This document shows positions 1-10,457 of a DNA stretch of 64,000 bases, piece after piece (position 1 is the stretch's first letter; each line of letters opens with the position of its first letter). This DNA comes from Synechococcus sp. HK01-R (GTDB lineage Bacteria > Cyanobacteriota > Cyanobacteriia > PCC-6307 > Cyanobiaceae), in assembly GCF_014217855.1 (NCBI RefSeq), contig NZ_CP059059.1, positions 1,178,001 through 1,242,000 on the forward strand. The letters are read 5' to 3'. The position numbers were made by a program, and so were the translations under genes. A model generated the notes under the pieces. It saw only the letters and a list, made by a program, of their open reading frames with translations, had not been told where the DNA came from and made no database searches.

Positions 1-235
1 CATCCAGGCTGCCGAGCTGGGCCTTGACGATGGCGAGCACCAGGGTGTCGCTGACCAGTTCTCCCCTGTTCATGGCCGCTTCGGCTTCCTTGCCCAGGTC
101 GCTGCCGGCGGCTACCTCGGAACGGAGCAGATCTCCGGTGGAGAGGTGCTTCATGCCGTGGCTTGCGCAGAGGCGTGCTGCCTGGGTTCCCTTGCCGGCG
201 CCGGGGGGGCCGAGGAAGAGGAGGCGGTTCTTCAT
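1..235 (-). CDS. adk: Adenylate kinase, N-terminal part (gene runs off the window)
   Basis: Adenylate kinase interconverts ATP, AMP and ADP in the cytosol. The visible 78 residues begin MKNRLLFLGPPGAGKGTQAA, with the P-loop GPPGAGKGT near residues 9-17, followed by HLSTGDLLR, the family's nucleoside-binding segment. The ATG lies at 233-235 on the minus strand. The gene follows secY by about 100 bases in the same direction, the usual secY-adk order at the end of the ribosomal protein cluster. The C-terminal half is outside the window. Confidence 0.95.
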   Translation of the reverse strand, partial: MKNRLLFLGPPGAGKGTQAARLCASHGMKHLSTGDLLRSEVAAGSDLGKEAEAAMNRGELVSDTLVLAIVKAQLGSLD

Positions 236-337
236 GGCTGTAGTCGTGGGAAGAGGGGGATCAGGGAATCGGGGGTGTATCAGGCAAAAAGCACGTTACC
301 GTGCTCAATGCGTGTTTTTTGCGTATCGAGAACGTGC

Positions 338-1657
338 CTATTGCCGCACAAGTCCTTCGTAGCGCTGGGAGATCACGTAGGTCTGAACTTGCTTGGCGGT
401 GTCAATCGCCACGCCGACCAGAATCAGGAGCGAGGTGGCACCCAGGCCCTGGAAGGTCGTGACTCCTGTGGCTCGCTCCACCGCGGAAGGGATGATCGCC
501 ACCGCACCAAGGAAGAGGCCCCCCAGCAAGGTGAGTCGGTTTTGCACCCCAGAGAGATAGGTCGCCGTGGCACTGCCTGGTCGCACCCCTGGAATCGCCA
601 CGCCTCCCTTTTTGAGATTGGAGGCGATATCGCTTGGATTTACGGTGAGCGAAGCGTAGAAATAGGCAAATCCCAGGATCAATGCGAAGAAGAGCAGGGC
701 ATAGGGCCAGGGATTCGGAGCGCCAGGGCTGAGGGCGCTGGAGGCGCGGATCAGCAGCGGATTCTTGGTGAAATTGGCGATGGTGATCGGCAAGAAGATC
801 AGTGCCGAGGCAAAAATGATGGGCATCACGCCACCGGCATTGAGCTTCAGAGGCAAATAGCTCTGACGACTAGGGAGCAGGGCGGTGCCGCCCACCTGGC
901 GCTTGGCGCTCACAATCGGCAGTCGACGGGCGCCCTCCTGCACGAAAATGATGCCCACGATCGTGACCAGGAACACCAGTACCAGAACAATGATGCCCAG
1001 GACATCATTGCGGTCTCCGGTCTGAGCCTTTTCGATCGTGGCCCCGAGCGCCTGGGGCAGGGTGGCCACGATGTTCAGGAAAATCACAAGCGAGGCGCCC
1101 TGACCGATGCCCCGTTCGGTGATGACCTCACTGATCCACATCACCACCATCGATCCCGTGACCAGTGCCAGGGCGGTCTGAACCACGAACACCGTCTCGC
1201 TGAGACCTTCCACTGCGTACTGGCGCAGGATCATTGCGAAGACGATGCTCTGCAGCAGTCCCCAGCCCAGAGCCACATAGCGGGTGATCTGGGCGATTTT
1301 GCGTCGCCCGGCCTCGCCCTCATTTTTCTGAAGGTCCTCGAGTTGCGGCAGCGCCGCTGTCAGCAGCTGAAGGATGATCGAGGCATTGATGAAAGGCAGG
1401 ATCCCCAGGGCGAAGACGCCCAGGGTGGAGATGCCTCCTCCGGTGAAGATGTCGAGGAAGCCGATCAGCTGGCCGCCTTGCTTCAGGAAGTCCTGGAAGG
1501 CCACCCGGTCGATGCCGGGCATGGGGATGTAAATCCCAAGGCGCACGAGCATCAACAGACCGAGGGTGGTGAGCACTCGACCGCGCAGCTCTTTGTTCTG
1601 CACCAGCTGGGTGATCACCTCTCCGGCGCTGGGATTGCGACCCCGACTGACGAGCAT
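338..1657 (-). CDS. secY: Preprotein translocase subunit SecY
   Basis: SecY forms the protein-conducting channel of the Sec translocon in plasma and thylakoid membranes. The 439-residue product has the family's length and about ten hydrophobic segments. It contains the early motif GIYIPMPGID and a C-terminal loop and helix ending TYVISQRYEGLVRQ. It sits between rplO and adk, the standard bacterial position, and is co-directional with the ribosomal protein genes. The 103-base gap to rplO could hold an internal signal, but I recognise none. Confidence 0.97.
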   Translation of the reverse strand: MLVSRGRNPSAGEVITQLVQNKELRGRVLTTLGLLMLVRLGIYIPMPGIDRVAFQDFLKQGGQLIGFLDIFTGGGISTLGVFALGILPFINASIILQLLTAALPQLEDLQKNEGEAGRRKIAQITRYVALGWGLLQSIVFAMILRQYAVEGLSETVFVVQTALALVTGSMVVMWISEVITERGIGQGASLVIFLNIVATLPQALGATIEKAQTGDRNDVLGIIVLVLVFLVTIVGIIFVQEGARRLPIVSAKRQVGGTALLPSRQSYLPLKLNAGGVMPIIFASALIFLPITIANFTKNPLLIRASSALSPGAPNPWPYALLFFALILGFAYFYASLTVNPSDIASNLKKGGVAIPGVRPGSATATYLSGVQNRLTLLGGLFLGAVAIIPSAVERATGVTTFQGLGATSLLILVGVAIDTAKQVQTYVISQRYEGLVRQ

Positions 1658-1760
1658 GGATGAATGGAAATGAAAGGGCTTGATGCCAAAAAGCCGTCCG
1701 CAGACCAGGGGACTGCGGACGGCTCAGACCTTAGATCTGCACTGGCGGATCCGTGAGGAT

Positions 1761-2213
1761 TCAGTCGAGCAGTTCGCAGCTGCCGCCAGCGGCTTCAATC
1801 TTGGTGCGGGCGGAGGCGGTGAAGGCCGCAGCCTGAACGGTGAGTTTCACCTTCAGCTCACCATTGCCAAGGATCTTGAGCGGATGCTTGGGGCTGGTCA
1901 CAACCCCTTCCTTGACCAGGGAGTCGAGGTTGACGGTGCAGCCGGCCTTGAGCTCATTGAGGGCAGACACGTTCACCACAGTGAAGAACTTTGGGTTCAC
2001 CAGTGGGAAGTGCTTGAGCTTCGGTACCCGGCGGTAAAGGGGCATCTGGCCACCCTCGAAGCCGGGGCGGGTGGGTCGGCCGGAACGTGACTTCTGGCCG
2101 CGCATGCCGAAGCCGCAGCTGGCGCCCTGGCCGGCGGCGATGCCGCGACCCTTGCGCAGTTTGCGGCGTCGGGCGCCGGCGTTGGCCTTGAGGTTGTCGA
2201 GTCGGAGAGTCAT
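1761..2213 (-). CDS. rplO: 50S ribosomal protein L15
   Basis: L15 is a 50S subunit assembly protein. The 150-residue product begins [20 protein letters not shown]. It has the Arg/Gly-rich N-terminal tail ([24 protein letters not shown]) that threads into rRNA, and the globular C-terminal domain. It lies 6 bases downstream of rpsE. In E. coli rpmD (L30) sits between rpsE and rplO; here there is no room for it, as expected for cyanobacteria. Confidence 0.97.
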   Translation of the reverse strand: MTLRLDNLKANAGARRRKLRKGRGIAAGQGASCGFGMRGQKSRSGRPTRPGFEGGQMPLYRRVPKLKHFPLVNPKFFTVVNVSALNELKAGCTVNLDSLVKEGVVTSPKHPLKILGNGELKVKLTVQAAAFTASARTKIEAAGGSCELLD

Positions 2214-2219
2214 GGGGAA

Positions 2220-2867
2220 TCAGGAGTAGATCTGCTCGAGGGAGATCCCCCGTTCCTTGGCGGTCTCCTTGTGGGTGCGGAGAGCCTCGAGGGCCACCAT
2301 GGCAGCCCGCGCATTGTTGAGGGGAGTCTTGCTGCCCAGGCGCTTGGCAAGCACGTTCTTGATGCCGGCCAGTTCCAGCACGGTGCGGATCGAACCGCCC
2401 GCGATCACACCCGTACCAGGAGCGGCGGGGCGGATCAGCACGCTGGCGGCGCCATCGCGACCATTGGACAGGGTGGGAATGGAGTTGTGGCGGGTCAGAG
2501 GCACCTTCACCAGATGCTTCTTGCCATCGGCCACGCCCTTGCGAACAGCACCGATCACATCGCCGGCCTTGCCGACACCCACGCCGACCTGACCTTTCTC
2601 GTTGCCGACAACGACGATGGCTCGGAAGCTCATCTTCTTACCGCCCTTGACGGTCTTGGACACGCGGCGGATTTGCACCACGCGCTCCTGCCATTCGGAG
2701 TCACGCTCCTGGTTGCGGCGGTCGCCACGGCGTCCACCACCACGGCGATCACCGCGGTCGCGGTCGCCACGGCCCCGGCGCTGCTCCTGCTGCCCTTCGG
2801 CGGCTGCAGGCACATCGGATGCTGCCGGGATGTCGTTCGGGTTGGTCTGGGTGTTGGGTTCGGTCAT
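2220..2867 (-). CDS. rpsE: 30S ribosomal protein S5 with RG-rich N-terminal extension
   Basis: S5 sits on the back of the 30S subunit and affects decoding fidelity. I chose the ATG at 2865-2867 ([12 protein letters not shown]), giving 215 residues, because an upstream in-frame start at 2918 would overlap rplR. The conserved part starts near [18 protein letters not shown] and includes the double-stranded RNA-binding fold and the C-terminal domain. The first 55 or so residues are acidic and Ala-rich, then strongly Arg/Gly/Asp-rich ([20 protein letters not shown]), absent from E. coli S5. Extensions of this kind occur in cyanobacterial S5. Confidence 0.96.
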   Translation of the reverse strand: MTEPNTQTNPNDIPAASDVPAAAEGQQEQRRGRGDRDRGDRRGGGRRGDRRNQERDSEWQERVVQIRRVSKTVKGGKKMSFRAIVVVGNEKGQVGVGVGKAGDVIGAVRKGVADGKKHLVKVPLTRHNSIPTLSNGRDGAASVLIRPAAPGTGVIAGGSIRTVLELAGIKNVLAKRLGSKTPLNNARAAMVALEALRTHKETAKERGISLEQIYS

Positions 2868-2880
2868 GGTGAGAGCAGGG

Positions 2881-3249
2881 TCAGAATTGCAGGCCCGCTT
2901 CCCGGGCGGCATCGGCAAGGGCTTTCACCCGTCCGTGGTACAGGTTGCCGCCGCGATCGAAGACCACCTGTTGGATCCCCTTAGCGAGGGCGCGTTTGGC
3001 CACCAGTTCGCCAACGGCGACGGAGGCATCGCAGCTTCCAGCGTTGGCTTTGAGACTGGTGCGCAGGTCCTTGTCGACGGTAGAGGCTGAGCAGAGGGTG
3101 CTCTGGGACTCGTCGTCGATGACCTGGGCGTAGATGTGGTTGTTGGAGCGGAAAATCGCCAGCCGGGGACGCTCGGCGGAGCCGCTGATTTGGCGACGCA
3201 GGCGCCGGTGGCGCTTCTGGGTCTGTTGTTTGCGGGAAAGAGTCGACAT
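2881..3249 (-). CDS. rplR: 50S ribosomal protein L18
   Basis: L18 binds 5S rRNA in the 50S central protuberance together with L5. The product is 122 residues. Its basic N-terminus is [18 protein letters not shown], followed by [20 protein letters not shown], and it ends [18 protein letters not shown], the typical L18 C-terminus. It lies between rplF and rpsE in the cluster, with 13 bases to the rpsE start. Confidence 0.97.
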   Translation of the reverse strand: MSTLSRKQQTQKRHRRLRRQISGSAERPRLAIFRSNNHIYAQVIDDESQSTLCSASTVDKDLRTSLKANAGSCDASVAVGELVAKRALAKGIQQVVFDRGGNLYHGRVKALADAAREAGLQF

Positions 3250-3282
3250 GGTGGGAAATGCGGAAGGGGGTCTGGCAGGGGG

Positions 3283-3822
3283 TTACTTCTTGCCCGACTT
3301 GCCGGCCTTGCGCAAGATGCGCTCGCCCGCATATTTGATGCCCTTGCCCTTGTAGGGCTCAGGTGGGCGGATGGCGCGGATCTTGGCGGCTTCATTGCCC
3401 ACCAATTCCTTGTCGGTTCCGGAGACGGTGACGTTGGTGTTGTTCTCCACCGCAAAGGTGATTCCGTCGGGAGGAATCATCTCAACGGGGTGGCTGTAAC
3501 CGGCACTCACCACAAGGTTCTTGCCTTTCACCTGGGCACGGTTGCCCACACCGACGATTTCCAGTTTCTTGCTGAATCCGGTGCTGACACCTTCGACCAT
3601 GTTGGCCACCAGGGTGCGGCAGAGACCGTGACGCTCACGGGAGCGGCGCTTGTCGCTGCTGGGAGCCACCACCAGAGTGTTCTCCACCTGGCTAATGGTC
3701 ACACCCTCAGGGAGGGTGCGCTTCAGTTCGCCCTTCGGGCCCTTCACGGTGACCGCGAGACCATCGAGGCTCACGCTCACCTTGTCGGGGATGGGGATGG
3801 GGGATTTACCGATACGAGACAT
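3283..3822 (-). CDS. rplF: 50S ribosomal protein L6
   Basis: L6 lies near the factor-binding site of the 50S subunit. The 179-residue product begins [17 protein letters not shown] and ends with the conserved C-terminal signature region [21 protein letters not shown]. It contains the two repeated L6 folds. It is co-directional between rpsH and rplR. Confidence 0.97.
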   Translation of the reverse strand: MSRIGKSPIPIPDKVSVSLDGLAVTVKGPKGELKRTLPEGVTISQVENTLVVAPSSDKRRSRERHGLCRTLVANMVEGVSTGFSKKLEIVGVGNRAQVKGKNLVVSAGYSHPVEMIPPDGITFAVENNTNVTVSGTDKELVGNEAAKIRAIRPPEPYKGKGIKYAGERILRKAGKSGKK

Positions 3823-3837
3823 GGTTCTGGCTCCGGA

Positions 3838-4239
3838 TCAATAGACGTAGCAGAGCACTTCACCACCGACGCCCTGCTTGCGGGCATCGCGGTCGCTCAT
3901 CACACCCTTGGATGTGGAGATGATCGCCACTCCAAGACCGCCCAACACTTTGGGGAGGCCACGGGTGTTCTTGTAGATGCGCAAGCCCGGCTTGCTCACA
4001 CGCTGCATGGAGCGAATGGTGGGCTGACGGTGCTTGCCGCTGTACTTGAGTTCGAGCACAAGGTGCGTCTGCACGCCTTCGCCTTCTTCGCTGATTTCAG
4101 CGATGAAGCCTTCCTGCTGCAGCACCTTGGCGATGCTGCGGGACATCCGAGAGGCGGGAACTTTGGTGGTCTGATGACGTTTCTCACTCGCATTGCGGAT
4201 GCGGGTGAGCATGTCGGAAATAGGGTCGTGGTTGGCCAT
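3838..4239 (-). CDS. rpsH: 30S ribosomal protein S8
   Basis: S8 is a primary 16S rRNA-binding protein of the 30S platform. I chose the ATG at 4237-4239 ([17 protein letters not shown]), giving 133 residues, because this is the canonical S8 N-terminus and the longer frame runs into rplE. The C-terminus carries the S8 signature [20 protein letters not shown] and ends GGEVLCYVY. There is no rpsN between rplE and rpsH, unlike E. coli. Confidence 0.97.
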   Translation of the reverse strand: MANHDPISDMLTRIRNASEKRHQTTKVPASRMSRSIAKVLQQEGFIAEISEEGEGVQTHLVLELKYSGKHRQPTIRSMQRVSKPGLRIYKNTRGLPKVLGGLGVAIISTSKGVMSDRDARKQGVGGEVLCYVY

Positions 4240-4258
4240 AGTGGTTTCCGAGGGGGGC

Positions 4259-4798
4259 TCAGTTGCTGCGGAATGGCATTCCCATCTCGCGGAGGAGGGC
4301 CCGGCCCTCTTCATCCGTGCGGGCAGTGGTCACGATGGTGATGTCCATGCCCCTGATGGCGTCGATCTTGTCGAAGGAGATCTCAGGGAAGATGATCTGC
4401 TCCCTCACCCCCAGGGTGTAGTTGCCACGGCCGTCAAAGCTCTTGGGGCTCACACCGCGGAAATCGCGGATGCGGGGCAGAGCCAGATTGATCAGACGCT
4501 CCAGGAAGGCATACATGCGGTCTCCACGAAGGGTGACGGCACAGCCGATTGGCATGCCCTGACGGATCTTGAAGCCGGCGATGGCCTTCTTGGCACGGGT
4601 CACCACAACCTTCTGGCCGGTGATCTGCGCCAGTTCCGTCACGGAGGCCTCAAGGGACTTCGCGTTCTGGGCGGCTTCGCCGAGACCCCGGTTGACGGTG
4701 ACTTTCACCACCTTGGGGACTTCGTGGATGTTGGAGAGACTCAGGTCTTTCAGCAATTTGGGCTGAATGGTCTCCCTGTAGCGCTGTTTGAGTGACAT
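4259..4798 (-). CDS. rplE: 50S ribosomal protein L5
   Basis: L5 binds 5S rRNA and contacts the P-site tRNA. The 179-residue product begins [20 protein letters not shown]. It contains [17 protein letters not shown], the region [18 protein letters not shown] with one early substitution, and [20 protein letters not shown] near the C-terminus. It follows rplX by 49 bases and precedes rpsH by 19 bases. Confidence 0.97.
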   Translation of the reverse strand: MSLKQRYRETIQPKLLKDLSLSNIHEVPKVVKVTVNRGLGEAAQNAKSLEASVTELAQITGQKVVVTRAKKAIAGFKIRQGMPIGCAVTLRGDRMYAFLERLINLALPRIRDFRGVSPKSFDGRGNYTLGVREQIIFPEISFDKIDAIRGMDITIVTTARTDEEGRALLREMGMPFRSN

Positions 4799-4847
4799 AG
4801 CTGGGGGATGAGGACTTCTGGGCTTGGTCAGAAGACGGGCCGGGTGA

Positions 4848-5204
4848 TCAATCGATCACTTCGCCGGTTTTCTTGAGGCGGCGCTTCTTGGTGCCGTCTT
4901 TTTCGATCACCACTTCAACGCGGCTGGCGACCTTCTTTTCGGTGGAGTAGAGCATCACGTTGGAGGCATGCAGTGAGGCCTCTTCTGTGACGATCCGACC
5001 GCTTTCACCTTCCTGGGTGGGCTTGACGTGGCGGGTGCGCAGATTGATGCCCTGCACGATCACGCGGTTCTCGTTTGGCAGGGTGCGCAGCACCTCACCG
5101 GTCTTGCCCTTGTCTTTGCCGGTGATCACCTGAACGGTGTCACCTTTGCGCAGACGCATCTTGATCCGCTCGCTCGTGCTGGTTTTGGGAGTTGCGGTTG
5201 CCAT
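4848..5204 (-). CDS. rplX: 50S ribosomal protein L24
   Basis: L24 is one of the two initiators of 50S assembly. The 118-residue product contains the KOW motif [20 protein letters not shown] near residues 20-39 and [18 protein letters not shown], typical of L24. A short N-terminal Thr/Ser-rich extension ([15 protein letters not shown]) precedes the KOW domain. One base separates it from rplN, so the two are probably translationally coupled. Confidence 0.97.
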   Translation of the reverse strand: MATATPKTSTSERIKMRLRKGDTVQVITGKDKGKTGEVLRTLPNENRVIVQGINLRTRHVKPTQEGESGRIVTEEASLHASNVMLYSTEKKVASRVEVVIEKDGTKKRRLKKTGEVID

Positions 5205-5205
5205 C

Positions 5206-5571
5206 TCAGATCACCTCCGGAGCAAGGGAGACGATTTTGGTGAAGTTGCGCTCGCGCAATTCCCGAGCAACCGGTCCGAAGACGCGAGTGCCCCGCGGAT
5301 TGTTGTCCGCGTTGATGATCACGGCCGCGTTGTCGTCGAAGCGGATCGAGTTACCCGTGTCGCGACGGAGGGTGTGCCTGGTGCGGACCACCACAGCCTT
5401 GACCACATCGGACTTCTTCACGCCCATGTTGGGCATGGCGTCTTTGACAGCGGCCACGATCACATCACCGACATGGGCGTAGCGACGGTTGCTGCCCAGC
5501 ACGCGGATGCACTGGATGCGCTTGGCGCCGCTGTTATCAGCGACGGTCAAATAGGTTTCCTGCTGAATCAT
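5206..5571 (-). CDS. rplN: 50S ribosomal protein L14
   Basis: L14 lies at the subunit interface of the 50S particle. The 121-residue product begins [20 protein letters not shown], an almost invariant N-terminus, and ends [16 protein letters not shown]-like with residues [14 protein letters not shown]. Its start overlaps the rpsQ stop by four bases, indicating coupled translation. Confidence 0.98.
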   Translation of the reverse strand: MIQQETYLTVADNSGAKRIQCIRVLGSNRRYAHVGDVIVAAVKDAMPNMGVKKSDVVKAVVVRTRHTLRRDTGNSIRFDDNAAVIINADNNPRGTRVFGPVARELRERNFTKIVSLAPEVI

Positions 5572-5834
5572 TTCGCGGCCTCCTCAGCCTTGGCGCTGTG
5601 GCTGAGCACTTCGGCGACAGCCCAGCGTTTGTGACGGCTCAGTGGGCGGGTTTCGGTGATCCGAACCCGGTCGCCGACGCGGCAGCTGTTGTCCTCGTCG
5701 TGAGCTTTGTAGCGAGTGGTGCGGCTGACCGTCTTCTGGTAGATGGGATGAGGGAAGCGGTTCTCCACCGCAACCACCACCGTTTTGTCCATCTTGTCGC
5801 TGACGACGGTGCCGACCCTTTCCTTGGTTGCCAT
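5568..5834 (-). CDS. rpsQ: 30S ribosomal protein S17
   Basis: S17 binds 16S rRNA early in 30S assembly. The 88-residue product begins [20 protein letters not shown] and contains the OB-fold strands [23 protein letters not shown] clear Shine-Dalgarno sequence, AAGGAGA, lies about ten bases upstream of the ATG. The end overlaps rplN by four bases. Confidence 0.97.
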   Translation of the reverse strand: MATKERVGTVVSDKMDKTVVVAVENRFPHPIYQKTVSRTTRYKAHDEDNSCRVGDRVRITETRPLSRHKRWAVAEVLSHSAKAEEAAK

Positions 5835-5854
5835 GTCTGGTTCTCCTTAGGGGG

Positions 5855-6064
5855 TCAGGAAGCGGCGGAGCGCTGACGCTCCGCTTGCACCGTCAGCAGC
5901 TGGGCCAGCTTGATGCGGCTTTGCTTGAAGCGGTGCGTATTGCTCAGCTGCCGGGTGGCTTGCTGAAAGCGCAGATCAAACAGTTCGCGGCGAAGGCCGT
6001 CGATCTGCTCGTTGATGTCTGCGTCGGTGAGCTGGCGCAGCTCGGAAGCATTGGGGCGTGCCAT
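5855..6064 (-). CDS. rpmC: 50S ribosomal protein L29
   Basis: L29 is a small two-helix protein near the polypeptide exit tunnel that helps dock the signal recognition particle and trigger factor. The 69-residue product contains the helical hairpin with [20 protein letters not shown] and [18 protein letters not shown]. It is separated from rplP by 2 bases. Confidence 0.96.
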   Translation of the reverse strand: MARPNASELRQLTDADINEQIDGLRRELFDLRFQQATRQLSNTHRFKQSRIKLAQLLTVQAERQRSAAS

Positions 6065-6066
6065 GG

Positions 6067-6543
6067 TCAGGCCTCCACGGTTGCGGTGGACGCTGCCTTG
6101 GCATCGCTGCCAGCGGCGGCTTTCTCCTGGTCGTCCAGGGAGATGAACTTGGTTTTCACGGGCAGCTTGTACTGCGCCAGGCGCATGGCCTCCCGTGCAA
6201 TCTCGGGGGTGATTTCGGCACCGCCCATCTCGAAGAGCACCCGGCCCGGCTTGATCACAGCCACCCAGAATTCTGGGTTGCCCTTACCGGAACCCATACG
6301 GGTTTCAGCGGGGCGCATCGTGATCGGTTTGTCGGGGAAGATCCGGATCCAGATCTTGCCGCCACGTTTGACGTGACGGGTCATGGCACGACGGCTGGCC
6401 TCGATCTGGCGCGAGGTGATCCAGCCACACTCCTGTGCCTGCAGCGCGAACTGACCAAAGGCAATGGTGTTGCCTCGGGTGGCGATGCCGCGCATGCGGC
6501 CGCGCTGCTGCTTACGGAATTTGACGCGTTTTGGACTCAGCAT
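6067..6543 (-). CDS. rplP: 50S ribosomal protein L16
   Basis: L16 organises the A-site tRNA binding region of the 50S subunit. The product is 158 residues, [20 protein letters not shown] at the start and [20 protein letters not shown] in the middle, both hallmarks of L16. The C-terminal 20 or so residues ([18 protein letters not shown]) form an Ala-rich tail beyond the usual end at about 137 residues. Confidence 0.97.
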   Translation of the reverse strand: MLSPKRVKFRKQQRGRMRGIATRGNTIAFGQFALQAQECGWITSRQIEASRRAMTRHVKRGGKIWIRIFPDKPITMRPAETRMGSGKGNPEFWVAVIKPGRVLFEMGGAEITPEIAREAMRLAQYKLPVKTKFISLDDQEKAAAGSDAKAASTATVEA

Positions 6544-6559
6544 GGTTCAGGCCTCCTGT

Positions 6560-7291
6560 TCAACCCTCGTTAGAGCGGTCTTCGAACTGTTGGGGCCTGC
6601 GACCGGCCCGACGCCGTGGGGTTGCCCCCACAGGCAGTTGCTGCCGGGCCTCGTCGCCCAGCACTTCGCCTTTGAACACCCACACCTTGATGCCCAGCAC
6701 CCCGTAGGTGGTGCTGGCCACTTTGGTGGCGTAATCGATGTCGGCACGAAGGGTGTGCAGTGGCACACGTCCTTCACGCGTCCATTCGGTTCGGGCGATC
6801 TCGGCGCCATTGAGGCGGCCGCTCACCTGGATCTTCAGGCCGAGCACACCAGCCCGCTGGGCCCGTTGAACGGCCATGCGGATGGTGCGTCGGAACGCCA
6901 CGCGCTTCTCGAGTTGCTGGGCGATGTACTCGGCCAGCAGGAAGGCATCAGCGTCGACACGCTCGACTTCAACCACGTTGATCCGCACCTGACGGCTCAG
7001 ATCTCCGACGGTCTTTTGAATGCCACTACGCAGCTCTTCAATGCCGCTGCCCTGGCGGCCGACCAGCACGCCGGGGCGTGCTGTCTTGAGTTCAACCTCA
7101 AGCTGGTCGGCCTTTCGGGCGATCAGCACATCGCTGATGCCGGCAGCGCCGTATTTCTTGTGGATGAACTTGCGGATCCGATCGTCTTCTTGGAGAAGAG
7201 TCGGATAGCTCTTGCTGGAGGCGTACCAGCGGGACCGGTGCTCCTGGGTGATCCCCAGGCGTAAGCCGGTTGGATGGATTTTGTGTCCCAT
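6560..7291 (-). CDS. rpsC: 30S ribosomal protein S3
   Basis: S3 forms part of the mRNA entry pore of the 30S subunit. I chose the ATG at 7289-7291 ([20 protein letters not shown]), giving 243 residues, because it is the canonical start and the longer frame runs into rplV. It contains the type II KH domain ([20 protein letters not shown]) and the C-terminal [14 protein letters not shown] region with a basic tail. It lies between rplV and rplP. Confidence 0.97.
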   Translation of the reverse strand: MGHKIHPTGLRLGITQEHRSRWYASSKSYPTLLQEDDRIRKFIHKKYGAAGISDVLIARKADQLEVELKTARPGVLVGRQGSGIEELRSGIQKTVGDLSRQVRINVVEVERVDADAFLLAEYIAQQLEKRVAFRRTIRMAVQRAQRAGVLGLKIQVSGRLNGAEIARTEWTREGRVPLHTLRADIDYATKVASTTYGVLGIKVWVFKGEVLGDEARQQLPVGATPRRRAGRRPQQFEDRSNEG

Positions 7292-7310
7292 CAGTCGGTG
7301 TGCTCGGGGG

Positions 7311-7676
7311 TCAGGAGTCGGTCTGAGCTGCCACAGCAATGCTGATGTGGCAGGTCTGCTTCTTGATCGCGTAGGCGCGACCTTGGGCGCGGGGCCGATA
7401 CCGCTTCATGGCAGGGCCCATGTCGGCACTGGCCTGGGAGATCACCAGGGAGGAGGGATCAAGGCCCAGGTTGTGCTCGGCATTGGCCACAGCCGACCGA
7501 AGCACCTTGGTGATCGGACCGGTGGAGCGATAGGGCATGAACTCGAGCATGATCAGCGCGTCGCGATAACTGCGGCCGCGGATCTGGTCGAGGACACGGC
7601 GCACCTTGGACACAGAGCCGCGGATGAAGCGACCGTGTGCCCGGGCGGTGGTGGCCGTTGGGGATGACGTGGTCAT
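7311..7676 (-). CDS. rplV: 50S ribosomal protein L22
   Basis: L22 lines the peptide exit tunnel. The 121-residue product contains [20 protein letters not shown] at the N-terminus and, at the end, the conserved beta-hairpin region with [20 protein letters not shown]. The order rpsS-rplV-rpsC is canonical, with 4 bases between rpsS and rplV. Confidence 0.97.
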   Translation of the reverse strand: MTTSSPTATTARAHGRFIRGSVSKVRRVLDQIRGRSYRDALIMLEFMPYRSTGPITKVLRSAVANAEHNLGLDPSSLVISQASADMGPAMKRYRPRAQGRAYAIKKQTCHISIAVAAQTDS

Positions 7677-7680
7677 GGTC

Positions 7681-7956
7681 TCAGCGGCCTCCTTTCTTGT
7701 CTTTGATGTGGCCCTTGAAGGTGCGGGTGGGGGCGAATTCGCCCAGCTTGTGACCCACCATCTGCTCGGTCACAAAGACCGGCACGTGGGTTTTGCCGTT
7801 GTGAACGGCAATGGTGTGGCCGATCATCATCGGCAGGATGGTGGAGGCCCGAGACCACGTCTTGATCACCGACTTGTCGTCGGCGGCGTTTTGCTTTTCA
7901 ACCTTGCGCAGCAGGCTGTCAGCAATGAAAGGGCCTTTTTTAAGTGAACGTCCCAT
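7681..7956 (-). CDS. rpsS: 30S ribosomal protein S19
   Basis: S19 sits in the 30S head and forms a complex with S13. The 91-residue product begins [20 protein letters not shown] and contains [20 protein letters not shown] and [20 protein letters not shown], all highly conserved S19 segments. It lies between rplB and rplV. Confidence 0.98.
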   Translation of the reverse strand: MGRSLKKGPFIADSLLRKVEKQNAADDKSVIKTWSRASTILPMMIGHTIAVHNGKTHVPVFVTEQMVGHKLGEFAPTRTFKGHIKDKKGGR

Positions 7957-7991
7957 GGCGGATTAGGCGAACGACAGATCGGTGAACAACA

Positions 7992-8855
7992 TCAGGAGTC
8001 GCGTCCGCCACGGCTCCGCTTGGACGTCTTACGACGCTTGCGGAGGACGAACTTGTTACTCGGCTTGTTCCGCTTGCGGGTCTTGAGACCCAGGGCCGGC
8101 TTACCCCAAGGGGTGACAGGACCGGAGCGGCCGATCGGTGCCCGACCCTCACCACCACCGTGGGGGTGGTCGCAGGGGTTCATGACACTGCCGCGGACCT
8201 GAGGACGACGTCCCAGCCAGCGACGGCGACCTGCCTTGCCCAGGCTGGTGTTGCGGATCTCGGAGTTGCCCACTTCGCCGAGGGTGGCGTAGCACTCACG
8301 GCGGACCAGGCGCACCTCGGTAGAGGGCAATTTGAGGGCGACATAGTCGCCTTCTTTGGCCATCACCTGGGCACTGGCACCAGCGGTTCTCACCATCTGG
8401 CCACCGCGACCGGCATAGAGCTCGACGCAGTGAACACTGGAGCCGAGGGGAATGGCCGAGAGCGGCATTGCGTTGCCGTCCTCGATCGGTGCCTCAGGTC
8501 CTGAGACCACGGTCTGGCCGACCGTCACACCGGCCGGAGCCAGGATGTAGCGCTTCTCGCCATCGGCATAGAAGAGCAGGGCCAGCCGCGCATTGCGGTG
8601 GGGGTCGTAATGGATAGCGGCGACCTTGGCGGGCACGCCGTGCTTGTTGCGGCGGAAATCCACAACGCGATACAGACGCTTGTGGCCGCCACCGCGATGG
8701 CGGCAGGTGATCACACCGCGGTTGTTGCGTCCCTTGCGACGGTGCTTGGCCACCACAAGGGAACGTTCCGGCTTGCGGCCGGTGACCTCACTGAAGTCGG
8801 TGACCACCCGGGTGCGGGTACCGGGGGTGTAGGGGCGGAAAGTACGAATTGCCAT
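7992..8855 (-). CDS. rplB: 50S ribosomal protein L2
   Basis: L2 is needed for subunit association and peptidyl-transferase activity. The 287-residue product begins [20 protein letters not shown]. The conserved C-terminal region [20 protein letters not shown] includes the functionally critical His in PHGGGEG. A basic tail ([20 protein letters not shown]) follows. Length and order match the family. Confidence 0.98.
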   Translation of the reverse strand: MAIRTFRPYTPGTRTRVVTDFSEVTGRKPERSLVVAKHRRKGRNNRGVITCRHRGGGHKRLYRVVDFRRNKHGVPAKVAAIHYDPHRNARLALLFYADGEKRYILAPAGVTVGQTVVSGPEAPIEDGNAMPLSAIPLGSSVHCVELYAGRGGQMVRTAGASAQVMAKEGDYVALKLPSTEVRLVRRECYATLGEVGNSEIRNTSLGKAGRRRWLGRRPQVRGSVMNPCDHPHGGGEGRAPIGRSGPVTPWGKPALGLKTRKRNKPSNKFVLRKRRKTSKRSRGGRDS

Positions 8856-8870
8856 GACGTTTCAGACCCC

Positions 8871-9173
8871 TCAGGACTCAGGGAAGAGTTGGATGGAGTT
8901 GCCCTCGGCCAGGCGCACCACGGCCTTCTTCACCTGGGCACGCTTGCCGGCGAAGCGACCGACGCGACGGCTGCGCCGCGGCGGGTTCATGGTGCTGATG
9001 CCCGTGACCTTGACATCGAAGAGCTGCTCAACGGCAGCCTTGATGTCGGGCTTGGCTGCGCGGTGATCCACCTCAAAGGTGTACTGGTTGAGTTCCAGTG
9101 CGCGGGTGGCCTTTTCGGTGATCAGCGGGCGGCGGATCACATCGGCCAGACGTCCGGTGAAGCGCTCAGTCAT
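8871..9173 (-). CDS. rplW: 50S ribosomal protein L23
   Basis: L23 lies at the exit tunnel and is the docking site for trigger factor and SRP. The 100-residue product contains [40 protein letters not shown] and [20 protein letters not shown], characteristic of L23. Its start overlaps the end of rplD by eight bases, so translation is probably coupled. Confidence 0.97.
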   Translation of the reverse strand: MTERFTGRLADVIRRPLITEKATRALELNQYTFEVDHRAAKPDIKAAVEQLFDVKVTGISTMNPPRRSRRVGRFAGKRAQVKKAVVRLAEGNSIQLFPES

Positions 9174-9801
9174 CGCCGTAGACCTCCTGAATCGTTGCGA
9201 GTGCGTCCTCGCCCATCACCAGGGAGTTGGCGTTGAGAAGATCGAAGACGTTGAGTTGATCGGCGGCGATCAGCTTCACCTTCTCCAGGTTGCGCACCGA
9301 GCGGCGCACCACCTCAGAGGGGCTGGAAAGGATGATCAGCACCTTGGCTCCATCGGCAATGCCGAGGCGACCGAGTGCATCAGTGATCTCACGGGTTTTC
9401 GGTGCTTCCAGAGAGCTGCCGAAATCCTTCACCACCGTGAGGTCTTCGATGCGGGCCATCAGCGCGGTGCGCAAGGCCAGGCGACGCTCCTTGCGGTTCA
9501 TCGCAAGGTTGTAGCTGCGGGGCTTCGGTCCGAAGACGATGCCGCCACCGGGACGCAGAGGCGTACGGATTGAACCCTGGCGGGCTCGGCCGGTGCCTTT
9601 TTGCTTGTAGGGCTTGCGACCGCCACCGCGGACTTCCGCCCGGGTGAGGGTGCTGGCGGTGCCCTGACGGCTGTGGGCCTGCTGACGCAGGACGGCACGG
9701 TGCATCAGGTCGAGGGCGGTGGTCTCCTTGGCCACCTTCAGGTCAAGGCTTGCCTTGCCGGCTTCCTTGCCCTGCCAGTCACGAACAACACAGTTGGCCA
9801 T
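9166..9801 (-). CDS. rplD: 50S ribosomal protein L4
   Basis: L4 reaches into the exit tunnel; in E. coli it autoregulates the S10 operon. I chose ATG at 9799-9801 ([20 protein letters not shown], 211 residues) over the GTG one codon upstream, because this ATG overlaps the rplC stop as TGATG. The loop region [20 protein letters not shown] and [20 protein letters not shown] are classical L4 signatures. Confidence 0.97.
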   Translation of the reverse strand: MANCVVRDWQGKEAGKASLDLKVAKETTALDLMHRAVLRQQAHSRQGTASTLTRAEVRGGGRKPYKQKGTGRARQGSIRTPLRPGGGIVFGPKPRSYNLAMNRKERRLALRTALMARIEDLTVVKDFGSSLEAPKTREITDALGRLGIADGAKVLIILSSPSEVVRRSVRNLEKVKLIAADQLNVFDLLNANSLVMGEDALATIQEVYGDD

Positions 9802-10457
9802 CACTTACCTCCGTTGGCGGGCTTGTCACCCACACGCTTGGCGGGCCGGATGTTGAGCAGGGAGCCCGGCTTGCCCGGGACGGAACCCTTCACCACCAGC
9901 AGATTGCGCTCGCTGTCGATCTTCAGAATCGTGAGCCCACGGGTGGTGATTTTTTTGCCGCCATAGCGGCCGGCCATGCGCTTGCCGGGGTAGATGCGGC
10001 CCGGTGTCGTGCCGGCGCCGGTCGAACCCGGTTCGCGGTGGTTCTTGGAACCGTGGGTCATAGGACCGCGGCTGAACCCGTGGCGCTTCTGATAACCGGC
10101 GAAACCGCGACCCATGGTGTCGCCGCTCACGTCCACCTTTTGGCCCGCTTCGAAATCACCAACGGTGATGGCACCACCGAGCTCGAGTCCGGCCACGTCA
10201 TCGACGCGGTACTCGCTCAGGTGGCGCAGCAGATCCTCGCCGGATTTGGCGAGGTGACCCTTAGCGGGCTTATTGATCAGTTTTTCGCGGGTTTCGCCAA
10301 AACCGATCTGCACGGCGGCATAGCCATCCGTGTCATTTGTTTTGAGTTGGGTGATGCGGCAAGGGCCCGCCTCGATCAGGGTGACCGGGACGGCTCTGCC
10401 TTGCTCGTCGAAGAGCTGGGACATACCCAGCTTCTTCCCAAGGATGCCGATGGACAT
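9801..10457 (-). CDS. rplC: 50S ribosomal protein L3
   Basis: L3 initiates 50S assembly and reaches the peptidyl-transferase centre. I chose ATG at 10455-10457 ([20 protein letters not shown]), giving 218 residues, as in other cyanobacterial L3 proteins; an upstream in-frame start would add nine residues. The signature region includes [20 protein letters not shown]. It is the first gene of the cluster here; rpsJ, which heads the E. coli S10 operon, is absent upstream. Confidence 0.97.
   Translation of the reverse strand: MSIGILGKKLGMSQLFDEQGRAVPVTLIEAGPCRITQLKTNDTDGYAAVQIGFGETREKLINKPAKGHLAKSGEDLLRHLSEYRVDDVAGLELGGAITVGDFEAGQKVDVSGDTMGRGFAGYQKRHGFSRGPMTHGSKNHREPGSTGAGTTPGRIYPGKRMAGRYGGKKITTRGLTILKIDSERNLLVVKGSVPGKPGSLLNIRPAKRVGDKPANGGK

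Noticed and set aside
146-1663. 505-codon open frame on the plus strand across secY
   Set aside because: It is antisense to a clear SecY gene, with low-complexity His/Gln-rich text and no family resemblance.
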